This document shows positions 12,523 through 18,594 of a stretch of DNA of 32,232 bases, piece after piece. The stretch covers positions 1 to 32,232 of the IMG/VR virus record IMGVR_UViG_3300037493_002298; one strand, given 5' to 3'. Below the pieces are notes generated by a model. That model had not been told where the DNA came from. It did no database searches and was given only the letters and a program-made list of their open reading frames with translations. Positions within the stretch are counted from its first letter, which is position 1. The number at the start of each line of letters is the position of its first letter. The stretch comes from a virus. The translations under genes and the position numbers were made by a program.

Positions 12523-12920
12523 CGATGACAGGCGTGGCGACGCAGGAGTTTAAGACGGTTGGGCTGTCCTTTGTGGACGCCTATCCGGCGAACCTGCACC
12601 AGCTGGCGGCGCTGCTGGAGGACCGGGAGCGGTCCAGCGGGTGGCAGGCAGTGAACGAGGGCGATGTGACGCCTGGGCTGCCTGCGGTGCTGGTCCGCAA
12701 TCCTGACAACGAGTTCGACCCGAATGCTGTGGAGGTTCACGTGCCCGTACTCGGGCGACGTACTGGCATGATCGGGCACGTTCCGGCCGCTGTGGCGGCA
12801 CGGTTGGCACCGTCGATGGACGGCGGTGCCGAGTGGGCTGCACGGTTGGTGAGGGTGCTGGTTACAGACGGCCACCCTGACCGGCCGGGTGCCCTGATAG
12901 TCATTGAGCGAGAGCCGTAA
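12519..12920 (+). CDS. stand-alone HIRAN-domain protein
   Basis: A 133-residue protein from a GTG overlapping the previous stop (GTGA); ATG 12525 is also possible. VLVRNPDNEFDPNAVEVHV (about 56-74) followed by RTGMIGHVPAAVAARLAP matches the HIRAN domain signature: an N-x-x-D-x-N-A-(V/I) loop, a strand, then G-(F/Y/M)-(I/V)-(G/P)-x-(V/I)-A. In eukaryotic HLTF and Rad5 this domain binds 3' ends of single-stranded DNA. In bacteria and phages it occurs alone or fused to repair enzymes. Followed by SSB after 22 bp, it likely binds DNA ends or stalled forks. The HIRAN call is firm; the role is inferred. Confidence 0.75.
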   Translation: MTMTGVATQEFKTVGLSFVDAYPANLHQLAALLEDRERSSGWQAVNEGDVTPGLPAVLVRNPDNEFDPNAVEVHVPVLGRRTGMIGHVPAAVAARLAPSMDGGAEWAARLVRVLVTDGHPDRPGALIVIEREP

Positions 12921-12942
12921 TAGGCAGACAAGGGAGTATGAA

Positions 12943-13425
12943 ATGGCAGCTGGCAACGAAGTGACCCTCGTGGGCAACATCACGAGTGACATCGACCTGA
13001 AGATCACGCCGAGCGGGACGGCTGTGGCCCGCTTCGGCCTGGCATGGAACCGGAAGTTCCAGAAGGACGGCGAGTGGCAGGAGGAGCCGAACTTCTTCGA
13101 TGTCACCGTGTGGCGCGAGCAGGCGGAGCACCTGGCCGAGAGTGCTGGCAAGGGCAGCCGTGTCATCGTGATCGGGCGTCTGGAGCAGCAGCGATGGGAG
13201 GACAAGGAGACGGGCGCTGGCCGGTCGAAGGTCGCCGTCGCAGCCGATGAGGTCGGCGTGTCGTTGCGCTGGGCTACCGCCGAGGTGACGAAGGCGGAGC
13301 GCGAGGGCGGGCAGCAGTACCGCGAGGAGCGTCCGGCAGCTGGTGGCCGTGGCGGTCGTGAGGCTGCGCCTCGTAGGTCTGAGCGGCCGGAGCCGGGCCT
13401 GGCCGGGGACGACGACTACTTCTGA
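12943..13425 (+). CDS. ssb: single-stranded DNA-binding protein
   Basis: A 160-residue SSB. The OB fold covers about residues 4-115: NEVTLVGNITSDIDLKITPSGTAVARFGLAWNRK is the standard opening, then FFDVTVWREQAEHLAES, KGSRVIVIGRLEQQRWEDKETG and a final strand. The disordered tail is Arg/Gly/Pro-rich and ends GDDDYF, close to the acidic DDDxPF tip that recruits partners, but without the Pro. ATG 12943 follows AAGGGAG at proper spacing; a start at 12904 would add a Ser/Arg-rich extension not typical of SSBs. It protects ssDNA during replication and works with the neighbouring HIRAN and nuclease proteins. Confidence 0.93.
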   Translation: MAAGNEVTLVGNITSDIDLKITPSGTAVARFGLAWNRKFQKDGEWQEEPNFFDVTVWREQAEHLAESAGKGSRVIVIGRLEQQRWEDKETGAGRSKVAVAADEVGVSLRWATAEVTKAEREGGQQYREERPAAGGRGGREAAPRRSERPEPGLAGDDDYF

Positions 13426-13444
13426 GTCTGTTGCTGCTGCCGGG

Positions 13445-13455
13445 TACGGTGCAGC
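13445..13455 (+). promoter_or_regulatory. candidate leaderless promoter within a short dyad
   Basis: CGGG then TACGGT (13445-13450) precedes ATG 13456 by five bases. TGCTGC (13435-13440) and GCAGCA (13451-13456) form an inverted repeat around it. No ribosome-binding site is present. Confidence 0.4.
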
Positions 13456-13602
13456 ATGGACCACCACAAGAAGAACGAGGCGGAGCGTGACCGCTCCGAG
13501 TACCTGGAGGCGCTGCGGCGGGCTGGTTCTGAGGACCGGCTCGCCGTTGCGCTCTTTGAGACAGAGGGTGAGGGTCGGCCGCTGCCAGAATGGGCCGAGT
13601 GA
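13456..13602 (+). CDS. small charged protein
   Basis: A 48-residue protein, MDHHKKNEAERDRSEYLEA at the start, then LRRAGSEDRLAVALFE and an acidic end PLPEWAE. It is highly charged and probably helical. The frame opens after a -10-like hexamer with no Shine-Dalgarno, and its end overlaps the HNH gene by 13 bp. Similar very short coiled proteins sit between SSB and endonuclease genes in other phages, but I cannot name this one. Confidence 0.55.
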   Translation: MDHHKKNEAERDRSEYLEALRRAGSEDRLAVALFETEGEGRPLPEWAE

Positions 13603-14018
13603 AACGCTCGTCCCCGCTCCGGCGTACTGCACCACTCGACAACCGTGGCAGCCTGGCGCGTGGCCCGTTGCGTTCTCGGTCGGCAACCCGGTCCGACTTC
13701 ATGCGTACTGTGCGGGCACCAGCTGTCGCCGGGCTGGTTGCTGCTGGCGAGTCGTGCCGTATTGGCCCGGTGCTGGCCGATGCAGGGTTGTTCGCCGGGT
13801 GCAGTGGTGCGGTCCAAGGGCTGCACGAGCGGCGCAAGCGGTCGGCCGGTGGCAGCTTGAACAATCCGGCCAACCTGGTTCCGGCGTGCAACGTCTGCAA
13901 CGGATGGATCGAGGATCATCCGGCCCTGGCCCGAGAGCATTTCGGGTCGGCGCTGGTTGTGCGCGAGGGGGATGAGGAGTGGGAGGCGTTGAGCCGCAGG
14001 CACGACCGAAGCGCATGA
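13590..14018 (+). CDS. HNH endonuclease-like protein
   Basis: A 142-residue protein beginning MGRVKRSSPLRRTAPL; GTG 13599 is an equally good start because KRSxLRR is the usual N terminus of such phage HNH proteins. The HNH core is near residues 78-115: LHERRKRSAGGSLNNPANLVPACNVCNGWIEDHP, matching the LHHRRxRSxGG-(S)-x-x-NL-x-x-xC-x-x-C-H-x-x-(I/V)-H pattern. Two usual His positions are changed (HE rather than HH, and Asn-Gly-Trp-Ile rather than His-x-x-Ile), so cleavage may be altered or lost. HNH proteins near the portal often assist terminase. Here it precedes the VRR-NUC nuclease and portal. Confidence 0.7.
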   Translation: MGRVKRSSPLRRTAPLDNRGSLARGPLRSRSATRSDFMRTVRAPAVAGLVAAGESCRIGPVLADAGLFAGCSGAVQGLHERRKRSAGGSLNNPANLVPACNVCNGWIEDHPALAREHFGSALVVREGDEEWEALSRRHDRSA

Positions 14019-14236
14019 TGCGCAACGCGACGAGCCTGGTGAACGAGCTGACTTTGGCGGCACGCTTCGGTCATCCGATTGTGCTGGTTGCACCTGGCGT
14101 CCTGGTGCTGGGCGAGACTGGCGCTGCCATCGGGGCGAACGGCTCCGAGATGAACGTGCTGTTCTCGGCCGAGCAGGCTGGCCGGATGGCGCAGCGACTC
14201 CTGGCAGAATCTGCCGATGGGCAGACGGCTGACTGA
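14015..14236 (+). CDS. hypothetical small protein
   Basis: About 73 residues from ATG 14015, which overlaps the HNH stop as ATGA; a GTG at 13979 with GAGGAG nearby is an alternative. The sequence runs NELTLAARFGHPIVLVAPGVLVLGETGAAIGANGSEMNVLFSAEQAGRMAQRLLAE: strands followed by a helix, resembling a small regulator or anti-restriction fold but with no family I can name. It overlaps the next gene by 20 bp. Confidence 0.55.
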   Translation: MMRNATSLVNELTLAARFGHPIVLVAPGVLVLGETGAAIGANGSEMNVLFSAEQAGRMAQRLLAESADGQTAD

Positions 14237-14588
14237 CGAAGAACGGGCGCTGCGCGACCTCACCGAGAAGGACTTTCAGAAGCAGCTGCTGGAAATGGCC
14301 CGAATGTTCGGGTGGCGGGTAGCGCACTTCCATGACAGCCGCAGGCAGGTGAAACCGGGAGTGTTCGTCGGCGACAAGGACGCTGCGGGCTTCCCTGACC
14401 TGGTGCTGGTTCGGCCACCCGACATCCTTGTGCTGGAACTCAAGCGGGAACTCGGTAAGACCACTGACGCTCAGGACGAGTGGTTGGCGGCGCTGCTGGG
14501 CTGCGGCATCGAGGCGCGTGTGGTGCGGCCCTCCGACTGGAACTACCTGGTGGACCGACTGAAACCTGGGCGCAGGCAGGACCGCTAG
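14217..14588 (+). CDS. VRR-NUC domain nuclease
   Basis: A 123-residue PD-(D/E)xK enzyme of the VRR-NUC type, found alone in phages. EKDFQKQLLEMARMFGWRVAHFHDSR (about 17-42) is the first helix and strand. GFPDLVLVR carries Asp61, and LVLELKRELGKTTDAQDEWLAALLGCGIEARVVRPSDW carries Glu74 and Lys76 and the C-terminal Vxxx(R)PSD motif. Such proteins cut branched or flapped DNA, consistent with packaging or junction resolution. CAGAAT six bases upstream of ATG 14217 is a -10-like hexamer with no ribosome-binding site. It is the last gene before the head cassette. Confidence 0.85.
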   Translation: MGRRLTDEERALRDLTEKDFQKQLLEMARMFGWRVAHFHDSRRQVKPGVFVGDKDAAGFPDLVLVRPPDILVLELKRELGKTTDAQDEWLAALLGCGIEARVVRPSDWNYLVDRLKPGRRQDR

Positions 14589-14607
14589 ACGGCCGGGTGC
14601 TCTCGGG

Positions 14608-14619
14608 TAGATTGGGTCG
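14608..14619 (+). promoter_or_regulatory. candidate leaderless promoter for the head cassette
   Basis: CGGG then TAGATT (14608-14613), six bases, then GTG 14620 of the portal gene. No Shine-Dalgarno is present. This would give the start of the structural transcript. Confidence 0.5.
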
Positions 14620-16674
14620 GTGCCTCGCGAATCCGGTTCCCGATACGACCTGTCCAGCCGCAGCGGTGCCGACTTCGCGATGCTGCTGCCTCAGCGGTAC
14701 CTGGCCCGAGTCTCGTCGGCAGCTGTTCGGACGGTTGGCGAGTTCAACCCGCCATCACGCAAGGGTCACGAGTGGCAGCGTGACGCCTTCACGTACAACG
14801 AGGTCATCGGCGAGGTTGGCTACCTGCACAACCTGACTGCGAACCTGGTGTCGTCGTGCGAGCTGCGCCTCATTGAGGTGACGCCAGATGCCGAGACTGG
14901 CGATCCGACGATGCAGGAATGTCGCGACGAGCGTGTGGTGCGCGTCATGGACGCCTTCGTGGGTCCGCAGGGTGGCCAGAAGGAACTCAAGCGTCGTGCC
15001 GCCATGCACTATCAGATCGCCGGAGAGTCGTACCTCCTGGGCACTCCGCTTCGTGACGAGTTTGATCTGTTGCAGGGCGTGTCGTGGGAGTTCCTGTCCA
15101 CCGAAGAAATCCGGGTGACCAAAGAGGGCAACCGTCAGGTCGTCAAGCGCAACTCGGCAGGCGTCTCTGACAACGGTGGTGACGGCGGCTTCGTTGATGT
15201 GGACGCCTACATCGCCCGATTCTGGCGACCCGACCCTCGCTTCAGCCTGCGGGCCGACTCGCCGATGAAGCGGGTGCTGCCCATCTGCCGAGAGCTGGTG
15301 GTGCTGTCCGAGGTCGTGGACTCGGTAGCTAAGAGCCGCCTGTCGTCGGGCCTCCTGTTCGTGCCCGAGGAACTCAGCTTCGGGCCGCTGGACGAGTCCG
15401 AGGAAGAGTCGCAGAACACGGACGACATCGACCGGTTCATTGAGGCGCTGCTGGACCACATGAGGGCACCCGTGGAGGACCGCACCTCGGCGGCGGGCCT
15501 GGTGCCACTCGTGGTCAAGGGTGCAGCCGAGTTCGGCAAGGAGATCCGGCTCATTCCGCTGGCCCAAGACCTGGACACGGCCTATCAGTCACTCCGAGAG
15601 GAGCTGCTGAAGCGGCTGGCGCAGGGCTTGGATGCACCGCCCGAGGTCATCAGCGGCAAGTCGGGTCTCAACCACTGGACCAGCTACAACGTAGACGCCG
15701 ACTTCATCGACAAGCACGTCAATCCGGTTGGCGAGGCGCTGGCCGAGTTCCTGACGGTTGCCTACCTGCGGCCGATGCTCGTCGAGTACGAGAACATCCC
15801 TGACACTGAGGTGGACCGCTACCGGATCATCTTCGACGCACGTCCCATCACCAGTCGTAGTGACGAGGGTCCGGCTGCGGGTGCAGCCTGGGACCGGATG
15901 GCACTGTCGGACGTTGCGTACCTGCGGGCTAACGGCTTCACGGACGACGACTACCCGAGCGAGGACGAGCGGACCCGTCGCTTCATCGAGAAGGTTGTGC
16001 TGACGGACCCGGCGAATTTCGGCCCGGTTCTGCTGCCGCTGATCTACCCGGAGTTGCGTAGTGCGTTCGGTGGCGGGCTGCCAGCTGTGACCACGCCTGG
16101 CGCTGTGCCTGTGGCACCGCAGGACCATCCGGTGCCGCCTAGCGGGCTGCCTGCGGCACCGCAGCCGCAGCGGCCGTCTACTGAGCCGACGCCGATGCCT
16201 GGCACGTCGATCCAGTCGCTGCTCGACCGCCTGACGGTGGCAGCCGACTCGGCTCTTGAGCGTGCCCTGGAGCGGGCAGGTAATCGCATCATCTCGAAGG
16301 CGGCGAAGGTGCCGGTGCTGCGCGATCAGTTCAAGAACGCTCCGACGGCTGCTGTGCTGGCAACCGTGACGGACATGGACTTCCGCAGCCTGGGCCTGAA
16401 TCGGCAGGAAGTGGTCGGTGACGCCTGGGACAACTTCGTGCTCCGTGGCACTGCCTGGCTCCGAGATTGGCTCATCGCCGAGGGCGAGTCGTCGTTCGTA
16501 GCCGACCAGATTGCAGCTGCGGTGATGAAGGAAGTCGCTCGGCACCTGGACGAGTGGTTGCAGGCTGGCATCGGTAAGGAAATTCCGGTCGGGCCGAACG
16601 GGCTGCGGGTGCCCTATGAGGCGATCTCGGAGCCGCTGGCCGACGCGATGGTCCGGTACTCGCAGCTCCTCTGA
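14620..16674 (+). CDS. portal protein
   Basis: A 684-residue head gene. Order and sequence fit the phage portal family: an N-terminal segment with QRDAFTYNEVIGEVGYLHNLTANLVSSCELRLIEV, a long stem/wing region including YQIAGESYLLGTPL, DAYIARFWRPDPRFSLRADSPMKRVLP and RLAQGLDAPPEVISGKSGLNHWTSYNVDADFIDKHVNPVGEALAEFLTVAYLRP, a signature stretch for actinophage portals. The tail end is Pro-rich (about 475-530) followed by a helical domain. Its twelve copies form the DNA portal vertex. GTG 14620 is chosen because an in-frame -10-like hexamer lies six bases before it. It overlaps the MuF-like gene by one base (TGATG). No terminase gene precedes it in the window. Confidence 0.85.
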   Translation: MPRESGSRYDLSSRSGADFAMLLPQRYLARVSSAAVRTVGEFNPPSRKGHEWQRDAFTYNEVIGEVGYLHNLTANLVSSCELRLIEVTPDAETGDPTMQECRDERVVRVMDAFVGPQGGQKELKRRAAMHYQIAGESYLLGTPLRDEFDLLQGVSWEFLSTEEIRVTKEGNRQVVKRNSAGVSDNGGDGGFVDVDAYIARFWRPDPRFSLRADSPMKRVLPICRELVVLSEVVDSVAKSRLSSGLLFVPEELSFGPLDESEEESQNTDDIDRFIEALLDHMRAPVEDRTSAAGLVPLVVKGAAEFGKEIRLIPLAQDLDTAYQSLREELLKRLAQGLDAPPEVISGKSGLNHWTSYNVDADFIDKHVNPVGEALAEFLTVAYLRPMLVEYENIPDTEVDRYRIIFDARPITSRSDEGPAAGAAWDRMALSDVAYLRANGFTDDDYPSEDERTRRFIEKVVLTDPANFGPVLLPLIYPELRSAFGGGLPAVTTPGAVPVAPQDHPVPPSGLPAAPQPQRPSTEPTPMPGTSIQSLLDRLTVAADSALERALERAGNRIISKAAKVPVLRDQFKNAPTAAVLATVTDMDFRSLGLNRQEVVGDAWDNFVLRGTAWLRDWLIAEGESSFVADQIAAAVMKEVARHLDEWLQAGIGKEIPVGPNGLRVPYEAISEPLADAMVRYSQLL

Positions 16675-18314
16675 TGGCTAAGAAGGTGCGCTTCTCTGTC
16701 TCGCCGAAGGAGCGGGACTTCTACCGCTACACGATGAAGCGCGGCGTAACGGCGGCGCTGGATCAGGCGAAGGCCGAGATGCGGACGGCCGTAGAGCGGT
16801 CGAAACCTGGCGATTACAACGCTGACCAGCTGTGGGACCCGGCCTGGTGGACTGCTGCGGTGGACGGCAACATCGCTCCGGCGTTGTGGACGGTCTACTG
16901 GAAGGCGGCGCAGCGGGCCGCTGAGCGTGCTGGGCTGCCTGCGGTGCCGAACAGTGCCTACCGTGGCATCGAGTCTCGGTGGCGGGCGCAGGTTGCGTCG
17001 TTGTACGGGTATGCGGAGACGGTGCAGCGGCGTGTCGTTGAGCTGACCCTGGCGGGTGCCGACGAGCCGAAGGGCTGGATGCTGGACAAGCTGGGCCTCG
17101 TGGCGGCTGCTGGCCCGCTGTCCCCTGGCATTGGGAACGGCATGGCCGACACCGAGGCGCTCGCAGCCGAGAACGGTGGCAGCGCAGAGGGCGTCGGCTT
17201 CCAGGGAACTAAGACGTGGCTCCAGACTGGCCCTCGGCCACGGCAGACGCACATTGAGGCCGATGGGCAGGTTGTGGGCTGGGAGGAGCTGTTCATCGTC
17301 GGCGGCTTCGAGGGCGAGTATCCGGGCGATGCTGCGCTGCCACCCGAGGAGCGGTGCAATTGCGAGTGTTCCGTCGAGTATGCGGTGGACGAGTGGCAGC
17401 CTGTCGAGGTGGACGGCACCCTTGAGCCGCTGATTGACGAGTTGGCTCAGGAAGCGGTGGACGCAGCTGGTGGCCCTGGCGAGGTTGATTGGGGCGACTA
17501 CATGGCCGCTCAAGACCTCCAAGTGCCGCCGACGGTGCAGGGCACGGCAAGCATCGACACAGACCTGCGGAAATGGGCCGAGCAGGCGGTGCCTATGGGC
17601 GACGCCAACTCCGCCGACCTGATTGGCCTCCGTGGCCCGGTTCAGACGGTGCAGGACGCAGTCGCGCACACTGCCGAGGTCATCGACGGCGTTCACGGAA
17701 TGCCTGCCGATATGCCTGGCACCACCGTCCACTGGATGCCAGCTAACAAGACTGAGGCAGGCATTTTCCGTGTCAATGAGGAGACCGGCGAGTCCCTCAT
17801 CGCGATCCGGTCTGGCGACAGTCCGCACATGACCTTCGCCCACGAGGCCGGTCACTACTTCGACTCGGCGAACTTCGACACGCCTCCAGGGCGGTACGCA
17901 ACAGGCAGCGCGAGCATCATCGACGGCCGGTACGTCGTGTCGGTTGGCGACGAGTCCTTCGCACCCTTCTTCGATGCGGTGCTAGAGACGCCCGAGATCC
18001 AGAACCTGGTCGGCATCTATGAGCAGCTGGCCACCACGGGTGAGGCAATCCTGGACGGCGTGCGGTACACAGCGTCCGGCCCGGTGATGGACGCTCTTGA
18101 GTACGTTCTGGACCCACAGGAAATCTTCGCTCGTGCCTACTCTCAGTTCATCGCCGTCGAGTCGGGCGATGCGCTGATGCTGCGCGAGCTGGCCCGGATG
18201 GTCACGTTCGAGGGCACTGGCCCGCTGATCTCAGAGCAGTGGTTGGCAGGCAACTTCGGCGGCGTGCAGGACGCTCTTCGGACTCTGTTCCGTGGACACG
18301 GGTTGGTAGGGTGA
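16674..18314 (+). CDS. MuF-like minor head protein fused to a zinc metallopeptidase
   Basis: A 546-residue two-part protein. Residues about 1-250 look like a MuF/gp7 minor head protein: helical N terminus, GWMLDKLGLVAAAG, TWLQTGPRPRQTHIEADGQ, WEELFIVGGFEGEYPGDAALPPEERCNCECSVEY, where the P-G-D, then N-C-x-C end is the usual MuF C terminus. After a linker, residues about 300-546 carry FAHEAGHYFDS, an HExxH zinc motif with His390, Glu391 and His394, in a context like anthrax-lethal-factor/zincin-type peptidases. MuF proteins with C-terminal toxin or enzyme domains are known. It may be ejected with DNA or process head proteins. Confidence 0.8.
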   Translation: MAKKVRFSVSPKERDFYRYTMKRGVTAALDQAKAEMRTAVERSKPGDYNADQLWDPAWWTAAVDGNIAPALWTVYWKAAQRAAERAGLPAVPNSAYRGIESRWRAQVASLYGYAETVQRRVVELTLAGADEPKGWMLDKLGLVAAAGPLSPGIGNGMADTEALAAENGGSAEGVGFQGTKTWLQTGPRPRQTHIEADGQVVGWEELFIVGGFEGEYPGDAALPPEERCNCECSVEYAVDEWQPVEVDGTLEPLIDELAQEAVDAAGGPGEVDWGDYMAAQDLQVPPTVQGTASIDTDLRKWAEQAVPMGDANSADLIGLRGPVQTVQDAVAHTAEVIDGVHGMPADMPGTTVHWMPANKTEAGIFRVNEETGESLIAIRSGDSPHMTFAHEAGHYFDSANFDTPPGRYATGSASIIDGRYVVSVGDESFAPFFDAVLETPEIQNLVGIYEQLATTGEAILDGVRYTASGPVMDALEYVLDPQEIFARAYSQFIAVESGDALMLRELARMVTFEGTGPLISEQWLAGNFGGVQDALRTLFRGHGLVG

Positions 18315-18318
18315 CCAG
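18307..18318 (+). promoter_or_regulatory. candidate leaderless promoter
   Basis: TAGGGT (18307-18312), six bases, then ATG 18319. The start codon of the MuF gene's neighbour has no ribosome-binding site. The hexamer overlaps the MuF stop codon. Confidence 0.45.
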
Positions 18319-18486
18319 ATGACCGACGTGCCACCTATGCCTCCGGTCCAACCCGAGGACTTCGACCAGCTTTCCGAGGCGGACAAGCGGGCTGCACTGC
18401 TACGAGTGTTCGGCCCTGGGCCATTCGGTCAGGTTGCAGCTGCCATCGTGCTCGGCGAGTCTGAAGGCGATGTCGAGTCCCGCTAG
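18319..18486 (+). CDS. small hypothetical protein in the head cassette
   Basis: A 55-residue protein, MTDVPPMPPVQPEDFDQLSEADKRAA at the start and then LLRVFGPGPFGQVAAAIVLGES. It is Pro-rich at the start and has a helix with FGPGPFG near residue 36. Four bases separate it from the MuF-like gene. The last codons form the left arm of a small terminator hairpin. Such small proteins in head cassettes are sometimes assembly factors, but there is no evidence here for function. Confidence 0.6.
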   Translation: MTDVPPMPPVQPEDFDQLSEADKRAALLRVFGPGPFGQVAAAIVLGESEGDVESR

Positions 18487-18496
18487 GGCGGGCTTT
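18479..18496 (+). terminator. short intrinsic terminator overlapping a stop codon
   Basis: CCCGC (18479-18483) and GCGGG (18488-18492) pair around the 4-nt loop TAGG, which contains the TAG stop, followed by CTTTCGC. The stem is short but G+C only, with a T-run of three. Confidence 0.45.
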
Positions 18497-18594
18497 CGCA
18501 GTATCCCGGCCATCATGGTCTAGTCTGATTCTGTTCGACCGTCTGGTTGCGTTCAGGTTCGCGACAGATGCGAGACTGACCTGGAGGTCTAGGA
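18497..18594 (+). promoter_or_regulatory. leader of the prohead-protease gene
   Basis: TAGTCT at 18521-18526 fits the -10 pattern; ATCA (18512-18515) and TGAT (18526-18529) flank it. Transcription would start near 18533, giving a leader of about 60 nt that ends in CTGGAGGTCTAGG before ATG 18595. GGTCTAG occurs at 18518 and again in this ribosome-binding site. I see no clear -35. Confidence 0.35.
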
